Assembly: GCA_946407735.1 (NCBI GenBank)
Contig: CAMJPL010000004.1
Location: forward strand, 70,782-134,781
Reading direction: 5' to 3'
Source: an uncultured Clostridia bacterium
GTDB lineage: Bacteria > Bacillota > Clostridia > Oscillospirales > CAG-272
Length of the DNA: 64,000 nt
In this document: positions 17,096-25,630 of the stretch, piece by piece
Position numbering within the stretch: the first letter of the stretch is position 1
Layout: each line of letters starts with the position of its first letter
The notes under the pieces: model-generated
The model's database searches: none
Told to the model about the DNA's origin: nothing
The model's input: only the letters and a program-made list of their open reading frames with translations
Translations under genes and position numbers: made by a program

Positions 17096-17285
17096 TATCA
17101 TGTTTTTGGCGATAATGAAGCTCTCTTTTCCTCCCGTGAGCCTTTTGACTCTCATTGTTTCCTTCTTCCCGTATGTCCCGCACAGCGCATGACGGCATGA
17201 TGCTCCGATATACGAGAATATCGATACACACCGGATGTCGATCTCATCCCTCACGCAGTGAAGCGTGCGGCGGCTGATCCTCAGA
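17096..17285. other. Non-coding gap with a possible peptide relic on the minus strand
   Basis: No gene with a credible start is seen. On the minus strand one frame stays open for over 60 codons and ends with a TGA at 17081-17083 inside the terminator hairpin; its only ATG (17153-17155) is preceded by AAGGA and would give 24 residues (MRVKRLTGGKESF and on). The frame runs back through the terminator of the next gene, so expression is doubtful. Confidence 0.25.
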
Positions 17286-17328
17286 ATAAAAAGCGAACAT
17301 CTCCGGCAGGTGAGGCGCCGGAGATGTT
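17286..17328 (-). terminator. Terminator of the first surface-protein gene
   Basis: Perfect 12-bp stem (17296-17307 with 17317-17328, AACATCTCCGGC arm); read on the minus strand it is followed by a T-tract (17289-17293). Confidence 0.88.
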
Positions 17329-17398
17329 TTAAAGTTCGTTTTTAAATCCGACTATCCGTTAAGCCTTCAGATCTGGCTTTTCGGAAAGCTGTGTCAGA

Positions 17399-18403
17399 TC
17401 AGTGCTTCTTGGAGACTACGACAGCAGTTCCGAGAGCGGCGACAGCGGCGAGGATCGCGACAGCGGCGACATCACCGGTCTGAGCGGCGGTAGCGGCAGC
17501 GGCCGGAGCGGCAACGGCTACAGGAGCAGCGGTCTCAGCGACAGGAGCGGCAGCCGGAGCGGGAGCAGCCTCAGCGGCAGGAGCCGGAGCGGCCTCAGCA
17601 GCCGGAGCGGGAGCTTCGGTCTCGGGAGCGGGAGCCTCAGTCTCGGGAGCGGCGGGCTCTACGATAACGCCGAGGGTTACGATAGCGCCGTCGGTGTAGG
17701 AGCCGGCCCAGCAGCCTCCTCCGTACTCAACGATTAACTTCTCGCCTTCAGCGTACTGCTCGGTGGTATGAGCGTTGGCAGCGAAGTTCAGGATGAACTT
17801 GGAGCCGGTGTCATAGGTGAGGGTGTTGGAACGATCAACGAAGGTCCACGGAATACCGAACTCATAGGTAGAGATCTTGGTGGACTCATCGTAGGTAGCG
17901 AAATGCTGCCACGGGAGATCAGCGTTGGTGTAAACATCCTCGTTGTTCATAGCGCACTTGATCGGAGCGGCGCCGGAGATCTTCCACATCTGGGTGCCTT
18001 CCTCAGAGAGGCCGGCGCCGATCTCGAAGCGCTGAGTGTCGTCATCATAGTCGCCGTCGGTAGCGATTACGGAAACGTAACCGGCATTGCCGATACCCAT
18101 GTTGTGAGCGTCATCCTCAGAGTCGGGACCCCAAGCAGGGTTAACAACCTCAAGGAAAACGTACAGGTTGGTCTTATCCCAGGAAGCGTAGGCCTTACCC
18201 TGAACGACGTGATCGGGATCGTTGTCGTCGGTGTAGGTGTCGGTGGTCCAGAAGTCGCTGAGGAACTGATAGGTCTCATCGAGCTTGCCATCGATAACCA
18301 TAGGAGTATAAGTTCCGTCAAGAGTGATCTGGTCCTGGGCGAAAGCCGGGACTGCCATAGCCAGCAGCATAACCGCTACTACGGCAAAAGCTAACTTTTT
18401 CAT
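17399..18403 (-). CDS. Surface protein with CBM9/DOMON-like domain and Ala/Pro-rich anchor
   Basis: Predicted exported surface protein, 334 residues, function unknown. A signal peptide (MKKLAFAVV..., cleavage after AFA near 22) precedes a beta-sandwich of the CBM9/DOMON-like type: VIDGKLDETY, AYASWDKTNLYVFLEV, RFEIGAGLSEEG and YEFGIPWTFVDR. Then comes a low-complexity linker of repeated EAPAPETEAPAP and AAEAAPAP units, the motif AAQTGD, a hydrophobic helix and a terminal SKKH. The end resembles a sortase signal without the usual leading L/N-P. AGGAGG precedes the ATG and the promoter is very strong, suggesting abundance. A close paralogue lies directly upstream (18724-19716). Confidence 0.75.
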   Translation of the reverse strand: MKKLAFAVVAVMLLAMAVPAFAQDQITLDGTYTPMVIDGKLDETYQFLSDFWTTDTYTDDNDPDHVVQGKAYASWDKTNLYVFLEVVNPAWGPDSEDDAHNMGIGNAGYVSVIATDGDYDDDTQRFEIGAGLSEEGTQMWKISGAAPIKCAMNNEDVYTNADLPWQHFATYDESTKISTYEFGIPWTFVDRSNTLTYDTGSKFILNFAANAHTTEQYAEGEKLIVEYGGGCWAGSYTDGAIVTLGVIVEPAAPETEAPAPETEAPAPAAEAAPAPAAEAAPAPAAAPVAETAAPVAVAAPAAAATAAQTGDVAAVAILAAVAALGTAVVVSKKH

Positions 18404-18435
18404 AATAACTAATCCTCCTTTGGATTGTTGCTATT

Positions 18436-18464
18436 ATGATACCACAATCTGCTTTAAAAGTCAA
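18436..18464 (-). promoter_or_regulatory. Promoter of the first surface-protein gene
   Basis: Minus strand TTGACT (18464-18459), 17 nt, TATCAT (18441-18436), with an extended TGG immediately before the -10. The same GTGGTATCAT or TGGTATCAT form occurs at 19747 and 34442. Confidence 0.85.
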
Positions 18465-18647
18465 GAGGTTTGAACAAGTTTTTTAAAACATTCCTTTCTT
18501 ATTATTCACAATTAGAGTTTTTCTGTCAAAAAAGCACAAAAACGAGTACGATATCCTTATATATATTCAATTTTATGAAAATATTGTTATGCTATTCTGT
18601 TTTTTCGGTTCACAACCGTTATCTGCTCGGATGATCCCGGAACGGAT
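18465..18647. other. AT-rich gap between surface-protein genes
   Basis: No gene seen. AT-rich DNA upstream of the 18464 promoter, possibly UP-element-like, up to the terminator of the second surface gene. Confidence 0.4.
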
Positions 18648-18681
18648 AAAAAACCGCCTCCGGCAGAAGTACCGGAGGCGG
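18648..18681 (-). terminator. Terminator of the second surface-protein gene
   Basis: Perfect 10-bp stem CCGCCTCCGG (18654-18663) and CCGGAGGCGG (18672-18681); minus-strand transcript then reads TTTTTT (18653-18648). Confidence 0.93.
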
Positions 18682-18723
18682 AAATCTTCGATCTGAGACC
18701 AAATTATCAGATCATCTCAGGAC

Positions 18724-19716
18724 TCAGTGCTTTCTTGAAACCACAACGGCGGTTCCGAGAGCGGCGACAGCGGCGAGAACCGCGATGGCGGCGACGTCAC
18801 CGGTCTGAGCGGCGGGAGCGGCAGCGGCCGGAGCGGCAGCGGCTACGGGAGCGGCTGTCTCAGCGACAGGAGCGGCGGCCGGAGCGGGAGCAGCCTCAGC
18901 GGCGGGAGCCGGAGCGGCCTCAGCGGCCGGAGCGGCAGTCTCGGGAGCGGCGGTCTCGGGCTCATCCTCTACAACGATCTGATACTCACCGAGGGTGACA
19001 ACACCGCCGTCGGTGTAAGAGCCGGCCCAGCATCCGCCGCCGTACTCAACGATGTGGCTGTTGCCTTCGGCGTACTCTTCGGTGGTGTGGACGTTGGCGG
19101 CATAGTTGAAGATGAACTTGGTGCCGACGTCATAGTTGATGGTGCCGGTACGGTCCATGAAGTTCCACGGAATACCGAACTCATACCACGCGCACTTGTT
19201 GGCGGTGTCGTTTACGCAGTAATGCTCGAACGGAGCGACCTCAAAGACGTTCTGATCGGCGGAGGAGTCCTTCAGATCGGCAGGTCCGGAGACCTTCCAC
19301 ATCTGAGTGCCTTCCTCAGCGATACCGCAGCCGATCTCGAAGCGCTGGGTGTCGTCGTCATAATCGCCGTCGGTGGCGAGGCAGGAGACGTAGCCGGCGT
19401 TGCCGAGACCGATATCAATGGCGCGGTCCTCGGTTACGGGGCCCCAGTTCTCATAATAGGCCTCGATCATCACATAGAGACCCCATTTGTCCCATGTGGC
19501 GTAAGCGGCGCCCTTTATGGTCTTGTCAGGGTCATAGGCGTCGGAGAAGTTATCGACTTCATAGAAGTTATGAAGCTTTACATAGCAGTCATCGAGAACG
19601 CCGTCGATGACGGGAGCGGTGCTCGTGCCGGGAAGCGTGAAAGCGTCGTCGGCAAAGGACGGGATCGCCATAGCCAGAAGCATGGCGGCGACCAGCGCGA
19701 ATGCTAATTTTCTCAT
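18724..19716 (-). CDS. Surface protein, paralogue of the 17399-18403 product
   Basis: 330 residues with the same order as its neighbour: signal peptide (MRKLAFALV, cleavage near SFA), CBM9/DOMON-like domain (VIDGVLDDCY, AYATWDKWGLYVMIEAYY, RFEIGCGIAEEG, YEFGIPWNFMDR), Ala/Pro-rich linker, AAQTGD, hydrophobic helix, SRKH end. I start at the ATG at 19716, which has AGGAGGA 8-14 nt upstream; an earlier in-frame start would add eight residues before the signal peptide. The N-terminal, GGGCWAGSYTDG and C-terminal parts are nearly identical to the neighbour while the ligand-facing middle differs. This points to tandem duplication followed by divergence in binding. Confidence 0.75.
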   Translation of the reverse strand: MRKLAFALVAAMLLAMAIPSFADDAFTLPGTSTAPVIDGVLDDCYVKLHNFYEVDNFSDAYDPDKTIKGAAYATWDKWGLYVMIEAYYENWGPVTEDRAIDIGLGNAGYVSCLATDGDYDDDTQRFEIGCGIAEEGTQMWKVSGPADLKDSSADQNVFEVAPFEHYCVNDTANKCAWYEFGIPWNFMDRTGTINYDVGTKFIFNYAANVHTTEEYAEGNSHIVEYGGGCWAGSYTDGGVVTLGEYQIVVEDEPETAAPETAAPAAEAAPAPAAEAAPAPAAAPVAETAAPVAAAAPAAAAPAAQTGDVAAIAVLAAVAALGTAVVVSRKH

Positions 19717-19746
19717 AATATAATCCTCCTTTTGGATCATACGTTA

Positions 19747-19775
19747 ATGATACCATAAACAGGGAGATATGTCAA
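19747..19775 (-). promoter_or_regulatory. Promoter of the second surface-protein gene
   Basis: Minus strand perfect TTGACA (19775-19770), 17 nt, TATCAT (19752-19747) with preceding TGG. Confidence 0.87.
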
Positions 19776-19869
19776 GTAAATCAATTTATTTTTACATAAT
19801 ATATCGTCATTTATTTATTTTTCGCTTATTTCGTGACGTATTTTGCCATTATGAGGCGGACCGGCTTTG

Positions 19870-21156
19870 TCAGATCCCGATATAGGCTCCGTTTTCGGTA
19901 AGGAGCTTCTGAATCCTGCCGACGTCGGCGAGCTGAACGCTGCTGCCGCCGTCGAGAGCGACTGACGCGCCGACTCCGGCGGCCTCGCCGGTGGTCGCGC
20001 AGATCGGTATGATGCGTATCGAAGCCTGAGCCTCATGGTCACAGGAAATGCACCTGCCGCCGACGAGCAGGTTCCCGCAGTCCTCCGCCTTCGGTATGAG
20101 CGAGCGGAAGGGGATGGTGTACCATGTCCCCTCCGGGAAATAATAGTGGCTCGTGCCGCTCCCCTCGGGATTGTGGATGTCGATATCGTAATTTCCGGCC
20201 GCGATCGCGTCATCGAATTTGGTGCAGGCGACAAGATCCTCTCCCGTGAGACGGTAGGCGCCGTCGATCATGCGGCTTTCCCTTACGCCGATGGAAGGCG
20301 CGGTATAGATCAGGCTCGCCTTCTCCATGCCGGGGATGGCCGCCTCCTTAAAGAAATGAAGCAGCTCCTTCACCTGCAGACGGGCTTCCCGCTCGGCGCG
20401 GGTAACGTCGAAGGGATTCGTCGGATCGAGCTTTACTATCCTCGTAGTGTTGAAATGCAGGACGCCGTCGATGGGGTAGTCGAATACGAGTATATTCTCC
20501 CTCGGGTTCTTGATCCTGCCGTCGGCCTGCCACTCGGCGTAAAGACGGCTCCAGATCGGGCGGCTCTCAAAGAAGGCCTTCTTATCGACATTCCCCACCC
20601 TGAAGCAGAGCGTCATCGGCTGGCAGAGACTGTCGGAATCGCGCCCGAGACGCGCCGGGATCCCGGCCATGACGGCGAGATCGGCGTCACCCGTGCAGTC
20701 GACGAACATCCTGCCCTCAAAGTCAAGGACTCCCGCCTTCGTCGCGACGGACACGCCCTTTATGAGCGTTCCTTCCTTTTTCACACCGCACAGAACGGAG
20801 TGGAAGAGCGTCGTGACTCCGGCTTCAAGCGTCTTTCTGTCGAGCAGGAGCTTTACGGCCTCGTCGAGAAATCCGCTGTCGCCCCTTATATCGCCGCTCT
20901 CGCCGAGATCCTTCACCAGCTCGGAAAGGAAGCCGCGGCTAAGATAATGGCGCGACTTATTCCCCTCATTGTCGGTAACGGTCGTCGAATACGGCATCAG
21001 CGGGAAAATCAGGCAGTTTGAAGCCGCCCCTCCGAGGAAGCCCGACGATTCGAGCAGAAGCGTCTTCTTGCCGAGCCTTGCCGCCGAGACCGCCGCGGCG
21101 CATCCGGCGAACCCTCCGCCGAGCACTATCACGTCATATGTCTTATCGTATTCCAT
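19870..21156 (-). CDS. FAD-dependent oxidoreductase (FAD_oxidored family)
   Basis: Predicted flavoprotein of 428 residues. The N-terminus is a dinucleotide-binding fold: DVIVLGGGFAGCAAAVSAARLG (GxGxxG variant), then LLLESSGFLGGAASN. The motif MFVDCTGDADLAVMAGIPA near 160-180 and the closing GNLLVGGRCISCDHEAQ / ICATTGEAAGVGAS are typical of the FAD-dependent oxidoreductases common in carbohydrate-degrading anaerobes (PF12831-like). Substrate unknown. The ATG at 21156 is supported by GGAGGG 8 nt upstream. Monocistronic, with its own promoter; no clear terminator downstream. Confidence 0.85.
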   Translation of the reverse strand: MEYDKTYDVIVLGGGFAGCAAAVSAARLGKKTLLLESSGFLGGAASNCLIFPLMPYSTTVTDNEGNKSRHYLSRGFLSELVKDLGESGDIRGDSGFLDEAVKLLLDRKTLEAGVTTLFHSVLCGVKKEGTLIKGVSVATKAGVLDFEGRMFVDCTGDADLAVMAGIPARLGRDSDSLCQPMTLCFRVGNVDKKAFFESRPIWSRLYAEWQADGRIKNPRENILVFDYPIDGVLHFNTTRIVKLDPTNPFDVTRAEREARLQVKELLHFFKEAAIPGMEKASLIYTAPSIGVRESRMIDGAYRLTGEDLVACTKFDDAIAAGNYDIDIHNPEGSGTSHYYFPEGTWYTIPFRSLIPKAEDCGNLLVGGRCISCDHEAQASIRIIPICATTGEAAGVGASVALDGGSSVQLADVGRIQKLLTENGAYIGI

Positions 21157-21194
21157 ATTTGCCCTCCTCCGTGCAGCGCACATCTTCTTCCTTT

Positions 21195-21223
21195 ATTATA
21201 TCACATCCGCCGGGAAAAGGCAA
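21195..21223 (-). promoter_or_regulatory. Promoter of the FAD oxidoreductase gene
   Basis: Minus strand TTGCCT (21223-21218), 17 nt, TATAAT (21200-21195). It begins only 5 bp from the T-tract of the clpX terminator. Confidence 0.82.
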
Positions 21224-21227
21224 GAAG

Positions 21228-21265
21228 AAAAACGCCTCCGCCCGCCTGAATTTCGGCGGACGGAG
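21228..21265 (-). terminator. Terminator of the tig-clpP-clpX operon
   Basis: Minus strand stem of 11 bp (21265-21255 with 21246-21236, one G-U pair) followed by GCGTTTTT. Confidence 0.88.
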
Positions 21266-21276
21266 ACGATGACGAT

Positions 21277-22569
21277 TTACGCGACATACTCCGGCGGAGC
21301 TTTCTTGTCCACGCTTTCCGGCGTGATTATGACCTTTTTGACATCGGGACGGGACGGGACGTCGTACATGACGTTCAGCATCAGCTCTTCGATTATCGAG
21401 CGGAGACCTCTGGCGCCCATATTGCGCTCGATGGCGATATCGGCTATCCGCTCGAGGGCGGCGTCGGTGAACTCAAGCTCGGTGTTGTCGTAGCCGAGAA
21501 GCTTCGTGTACTGCTTTACAAGAGCGTTCTTCGGCTCGCGCAGGATGCGCACCAGCGCTTCCCTGTCGAGAGGATCGAGCGCCACCATGACCGGCAGACG
21601 TCCGACGAGCTCGGGGATAAGGCCGTATTTTATGATATCATGCGGGGTGGCGTTGTGAAGCGTCGCAGCCTTTAGCTTCTCGGCCTTGTTCTTTATGTCG
21701 CCGTTGAAGCCGATGACCGACTGTCCGAGCCTTTCCTCGATGAGCTTGTCGAGCTGATCGAAGGCGCCTCCGCAGATGAACAGTATATTCGACGTGTCTA
21801 TCTGGATGAAATCCTGATTCGGGTGCTTGCGCCCGCCGTTCGGCGGGACGTTGGAAACGGTGCCCTCAAGGATCTTCAGCAGGGCCTGCTGCACGCCCTC
21901 GCCGGACACGTCCCTCGTGATGCTGCGGTTCTCGCTCCTGCGGCTGATCTTGTCTATCTCGTCGATATATATGATGCCCTTTTCAGCCTTGGCGACGTCG
22001 AAATCGGCCGCCTGAATGAGACGGAGCAGGATATTCTCGACATCCTCACCGACATATCCGGCCTCGGTGAGCGTCGTGGCGTCGGATATCGCGAACGGGA
22101 CCTTCAGCGTCTTGGCGAGCGTCTGCGCGAGATACGTCTTGCCGACGCCGGTGGGACCGAGAAGGAGGACGTTGCTCTTCTGTATGTCGACGCCGTCGTC
22201 CTTCTTCTTTCTGTCGGAGTCCTTTGATAGGATGCGCTTATAATGATTGTACACCGCGACGGCGAGAGCCTTCTTGGCGTCGTCCTGACCTATAACGTAT
22301 TCGTCAAGCGAAGCCTTGATGGACGCCGGCCGGGGGAGCGTCTCGAGGGAGAGCATCTCCTCCCCGCCGCTCATTTTGACCTGAGAGTCTTCGGAGTCCT
22401 CCTCCGGGCCGAAATGCTGAGCCACGATCTCGTTGCAGGCGTCGATGCAGCTGTCGCAGATGCAGGCGCCGGTCGGGAACGGTATGAGGAACATGACCTG
22501 AGTCTCGTCCCTGCCGCACATCGTGCATCTTTTAAGCTGCGAATTTCTGTTCTTCCCGCTGATAGGCAT
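21277..22569 (-). CDS. clpX: ATP-dependent Clp protease ATP-binding subunit ClpX
   Basis: AAA+ unfoldase of the ClpXP protease, 430 residues. N-terminal zinc domain with Cys15, Cys18, Cys38 and Cys41; AAA+ core with Walker [13 protein letters not shown], the pore loop GYVGEDV, Walker [11 protein letters not shown], sensor ELVGRLPVM and the C-terminal small domain [14 protein letters not shown]. It follows clpP by 67 nt and is the last gene of the operon. Confidence 0.97.
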   Translation of the reverse strand: MPISGKNRNSQLKRCTMCGRDETQVMFLIPFPTGACICDSCIDACNEIVAQHFGPEEDSEDSQVKMSGGEEMLSLETLPRPASIKASLDEYVIGQDDAKKALAVAVYNHYKRILSKDSDRKKKDDGVDIQKSNVLLLGPTGVGKTYLAQTLAKTLKVPFAISDATTLTEAGYVGEDVENILLRLIQAADFDVAKAEKGIIYIDEIDKISRRSENRSITRDVSGEGVQQALLKILEGTVSNVPPNGGRKHPNQDFIQIDTSNILFICGGAFDQLDKLIEERLGQSVIGFNGDIKNKAEKLKAATLHNATPHDIIKYGLIPELVGRLPVMVALDPLDREALVRILREPKNALVKQYTKLLGYDNTELEFTDAALERIADIAIERNMGARGLRSIIEELMLNVMYDVPSRPDVKKVIITPESVDKKAPPEYVA

Positions 22570-22636
22570 ATGTCTTACCCTTAATCCTTGTTTTACCGCG
22601 AAGGAAAACGCTCCTCCGGTTTTCGGCCGAGTTTTT

Positions 22637-23221
22637 TCAGCCGCGCTTCGCTATCACCTTGTCGACGAGCCCGTAAGCGCAGGCCTCGTCGGCGGTCATG
22701 AAATGATCACGCTCGGTGTCGCGCTGGATCTCTTCGAGCGGCTTGCCGGTATTCTCTGCGAGGATCCTGTTGAGGCGGTCCTTGGTCTTCTGGATCAGCT
22801 GAGCCTGGATCTGGATGTCGGTGGCCTGACCCTGCGCGCCGCCGGACGGCTGGTGGATCATGATCTCGGAATTCGGGAGAGCGAAGCGCTTGCCCTTGGC
22901 TCCGGCCGACAGAAGGAAGGCTCCCATCGAAGCCGCCATGCCGACGCAGATGGTCGATACGTCGCACTTTATAAAGTTCATGGTGTCGTATATCGCCATT
23001 CCGGAGGTCACCGAACCGCCGGGGCTGTTGATATAGAGGCTGATGTCCTTATCCGGGTCCTGAGCCTCAAGGAAGAGAAGCTGGGCTACTACAAGGGAGG
23101 CAGTGACGTCGTTCACCTCGTCGGCGAGGAAGACGATCCTGTCGTTGAGAAGGCGCGAATATATATCATAGGCGCGTTCACCGCGGTTTGTGGTCTCTAT
23201 TACAGTCGGTACGAGCGGCAT
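22637..23221 (-). CDS. clpP: ATP-dependent Clp protease proteolytic subunit
   Basis: Serine protease forming the ClpP barrel, 194 residues. Catalytic triad visible as Ser98 (GMAASMGA), His123 (MIHQPSGG) and Asp172 (RDTERDHFM). The N-terminal [25 protein letters not shown] is the processed axial-loop segment. AAAGGA lies 6 nt before the ATG. Operon partner of tig and clpX, a common arrangement in Bacillota. Confidence 0.97.
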   Translation of the reverse strand: MPLVPTVIETTNRGERAYDIYSRLLNDRIVFLADEVNDVTASLVVAQLLFLEAQDPDKDISLYINSPGGSVTSGMAIYDTMNFIKCDVSTICVGMAASMGAFLLSAGAKGKRFALPNSEIMIHQPSGGAQGQATDIQIQAQLIQKTKDRLNRILAENTGKPLEEIQRDTERDHFMTADEACAYGLVDKVIAKRG

Positions 23222-23263
23222 TTTTATCCTTTCCTGACATGAAAGTCATTCGTTTAACACAAA

Positions 23264-23301
23264 GTGAATGAAGCGGCGGATACGCTCAGAGCTTCATTCA
23301 C
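23264..23301. other. Hairpin between clpP and tig
   Basis: GTGAATGAAGC (23264-23274) and GCTTCATTCAC (23291-23301) form an 11-bp stem with a 16-nt loop; no T-tract on either side. Perhaps a processing or stability element. Confidence 0.5.
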
Positions 23302-23363
23302 CTGTCAGATATCTGTTTTATGACATGGCCGGTTTTATATCCGGCATTAAATCCGATAATGTA

Positions 23364-24734
23364 TTATTCGGCGTCGGAAGCTTCCGGAGCGGCTTCGTCG
23401 GCAGCGGCTGTCTCCTCGGCGGTCTCGGCGGGAGCGGGAGCCTCGGGCTTCTTCTCGACGTCGGTGATCTTCGCCTTAGCCTTTACGGCTTCAAGAGCCT
23501 TTCTCACCCTGATATCGCCGGAGAGCGTGTCGGCGGGGATCTCCTTCGCGCGCTCGATCTCGACGTTATACTGCTTCGCGATGTTCTCGTATTCCTTCTC
23601 GAGATCCTCGTCGCTGACCTCGATGTTCTCCTTCTTCGCGACAGCCTCGAGAGCGAGTCTGGATTTCACGGCGTGCTCGGCCTGCGGACGGAACTGCTTA
23701 CGCATGCCGTCGAGGTCCATGCCGGTGTACTTGAGGTAGGTGGAGAGATCCATGCCCTGCATTCTCAGACGGTTGTCGAAATCGCGGAGCTGGTTCTCGA
23801 CCTCGGAAACATACATGGCCTCCGGTACGTCGACGGTCATGAGATCGATGAGCTTGTCGATGATCTTGTTCTCGACGCGGTTGTCGGCGCGGCTCTTGTC
23901 GTTGTCTTCAAGCTTCTTCTTAAGATCGGCCTTGTACTCGTCGAGGGTGTCAAACTCGGAGACGTCCTTCGCGAACTCGTCGTCAAGTTCAGGAAGCTCG
24001 GTGACCTTGATGGCGTTGAGCTTGGTCTTGAAGACGGCCGGCTTGCCCTTGAGCTCCTCGGCGTGATAGTTCTCCGGGAAGGTGACGTTGACGTCGAACT
24101 CGTCGCCGGCGACGTGGCCGACTATCTGATCCTCGAATCCGGGGATGAAGGAATTCGATCCGAGCTTAAGGTCATAGGCCTTGCCCTCGCCGCCGTCGAA
24201 CTTCTTGTCGCCGATATAGCCGGTATAGTCGATATTCGCGGTATCGTCAATCGCGGCGGCTCTGTCGGTGACTTCGACTGTGCGGGAGTTGCGCTGCTGA
24301 ACGCGCTCGAGCTCCTTCTGCACATCCTCGTCGGTGACGGGAGTGAGCTCGCGCTCCTCCTCGATGCCGTCATAATTGCCGATCTCGGCCTCCGGACGGG
24401 TGTAGACCTTTGCCTTGACAGTCACTCCCTCGTCGCCTATATCGTCGACGTCGAACTCGGGACGGCTGACGACGTCGAGACCGCTCTCCTTAAGGGCGGC
24501 TTCGTACTCGTCGGGAAGTATGGCGTTGAGAGCGTCCTCGTAGAACACGCCCTTGCCGTACATCTTCTCCACGATGGCCTTCGGGGCCTTTCCCTTACGG
24601 AAGCCAGGGATGTTCATGCGCTTTACGTTCTTTTTGTAAGCGTCGGTGACAGCCTCATCGAATTTGGCTCTGTCTATCGTGAATACGAGCTCGCTGAGAT
24701 TCTTGTCGATCGTTTCGTTGCTCTTGAGAACCAT
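23364..24734 (-). CDS. tig: Trigger factor
   Basis: Ribosome-associated chaperone and peptidyl-prolyl isomerase, 456 residues. The ribosome-docking signature GFRKGKAPKAIVEKMYG is at about 44-60. The FKBP-type domain follows (DTANIDYTGYIGDKKFDGG ... FIPGFEDQIVGHVAGDEFD), then a long helical C-terminal arm domain. The last 30 residues are an Ala/Glu/Pro-rich acidic tail (EAPAPAETAEETAA) beyond the usual end. GGAGGG precedes the ATG. First gene of tig-clpP-clpX. Confidence 0.96.
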   Translation of the reverse strand: MVLKSNETIDKNLSELVFTIDRAKFDEAVTDAYKKNVKRMNIPGFRKGKAPKAIVEKMYGKGVFYEDALNAILPDEYEAALKESGLDVVSRPEFDVDDIGDEGVTVKAKVYTRPEAEIGNYDGIEEERELTPVTDEDVQKELERVQQRNSRTVEVTDRAAAIDDTANIDYTGYIGDKKFDGGEGKAYDLKLGSNSFIPGFEDQIVGHVAGDEFDVNVTFPENYHAEELKGKPAVFKTKLNAIKVTELPELDDEFAKDVSEFDTLDEYKADLKKKLEDNDKSRADNRVENKIIDKLIDLMTVDVPEAMYVSEVENQLRDFDNRLRMQGMDLSTYLKYTGMDLDGMRKQFRPQAEHAVKSRLALEAVAKKENIEVSDEDLEKEYENIAKQYNVEIERAKEIPADTLSGDIRVRKALEAVKAKAKITDVEKKPEAPAPAETAEETAAADEAAPEASDAE

Positions 24735-24822
24735 TATATAAACCCTCCGGTTTGAAATCGGTTATTTTCATTGATTGATTCAGGCGCGGAGCAGTTTCTC
24801 CGCGAAAAACGTGTACCTTACT

Positions 24823-24851
24823 ATTATATTATAAAACGCCCGAAATGTCAA
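24823..24851 (-). promoter_or_regulatory. Promoter of tig-clpP-clpX
   Basis: Consensus TTGACA (24851-24846), 17 nt, TATAAT (24828-24823) on the minus strand. A hairpin CGCGGAG/CTCCGCG (24785-24804) lies in the leader. No CIRCE or CtsR-like direct repeat is evident. Confidence 0.9.
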
Positions 24852-24869
24852 TATTCACATGTGAAAATT
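24850..24869. promoter_or_regulatory. 20-bp palindrome abutting the tig promoter (candidate operator)
   Basis: AATATTCACATGTGAAAATT is a palindrome apart from one base pair; its core TTCACATGTGAA is perfect. It touches the -35 element. Its half-site ATGTGAAWATT recurs twice in the gap 33356-33430. Confidence 0.6.
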
Positions 24870-24913
24870 ATAAAAATGTTAACCTTGACGGCATCTTATC
24901 AGAGAAGCTGAGC

Positions 24914-25630
24914 TCAGTTCACGAGCTGCGGCGTGAAGTCGAGGTAGTCTCCCGAGATCAGGACGTACTCGATCCCCTCGTCCTCCGTCACCTGCGGGAT
25001 GTCATACACCCCGTGGATATGCCCGTAAAAGCAGAGTGTGACGCCGTGACGGTGCATCACGTCTATCAGCTCGGTGCATCTGTAATTTATGAAATACGGC
25101 GGGAAATGCATGAAAACTACGTTTTCCCGCTTTATATCCGATGATTCGTTCAGCCTGTCCGCCGCGGAAAGGCTCAGCTCGAGCCGCACCGCCTCGCGGG
25201 CGATTATCTTGGCGTAATCGACGCCCTTCGGATTGTTGTTCCTGTCGACGTACCATCCTCGGCAGCCGCAGATGTTCATATCCTCGACGGCGTACGCGTT
25301 GTTGTAGAGGAAGCCGACCGTCGTCACGCCGATATCGGCGAGCCACCTTTCCATCTTGGAAACTCCGGTCCACCAGTAGTCGTGGTTACCCTTGCCGATC
25401 AGCTTCCTTCCGGGGAGAGAGTCGATGAGCCGCATGTCCTCCGCCGCCTCGTCGAGGCTGATCCCCCAGCTGATGTCGCCGGGCATCACGACGGTGTCGC
25501 CGTCCTTTACGACGCTTCTCCAGCCGTCGATGATCTTCTGAGTGTAATTGTCCCAGCGGCTGCCGAAAACGTCCATCGGCTTGTTCACGGTCTGGGAAAG
25601 ATGGGTATCCGCCAGTGTATATATCGCCAT
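24914..25630 (-). CDS. Cytoplasmic metallophosphoesterase
   Basis: Calcineurin-like phosphoesterase of 238 residues without membrane segment. Metal-binding motifs are intact but spread as in this family: LADTHLS (D-x-H) near residue 7, VVMPGDISWG, KLIGKGNHDYWW, VVFMHFPP and CFYGHIHG. Its substrate is unknown. It is the second gene after an FGGY kinase; the kinase TAA and this ATG share one base (TAATG), so the two are co-translated. Confidence 0.85.
   Translation of the reverse strand: MAIYTLADTHLSQTVNKPMDVFGSRWDNYTQKIIDGWRSVVKDGDTVVMPGDISWGISLDEAAEDMRLIDSLPGRKLIGKGNHDYWWTGVSKMERWLADIGVTTVGFLYNNAYAVEDMNICGCRGWYVDRNNNPKGVDYAKIIAREAVRLELSLSAADRLNESSDIKRENVVFMHFPPYFINYRCTELIDVMHRHGVTLCFYGHIHGVYDIPQVTEDEGIEYVLISGDYLDFTPQLVN

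Noticed and set aside
17402-18998. Gly/Ser- and Arg-rich repetitive frames opposite the two surface-protein linkers
   Set aside because: They are the complement of the Ala/Pro/Glu repeat codons; the minus-strand genes have signal peptides, Shine-Dalgarno sequences and promoters.
23268-24755. 495-codon open frame antisense to trigger factor
   Set aside because: Leu/Val/Asp-rich shadow of the tig coding sequence, no ribosome binding site and no domain.
24735-24880. CIRCE or CtsR operator at the tig-clp promoter
   Set aside because: No TTAGCACTC-N9-GAGTGCTAA and no heptad direct repeats are present; only the TTCACATGTGAA palindrome is seen.
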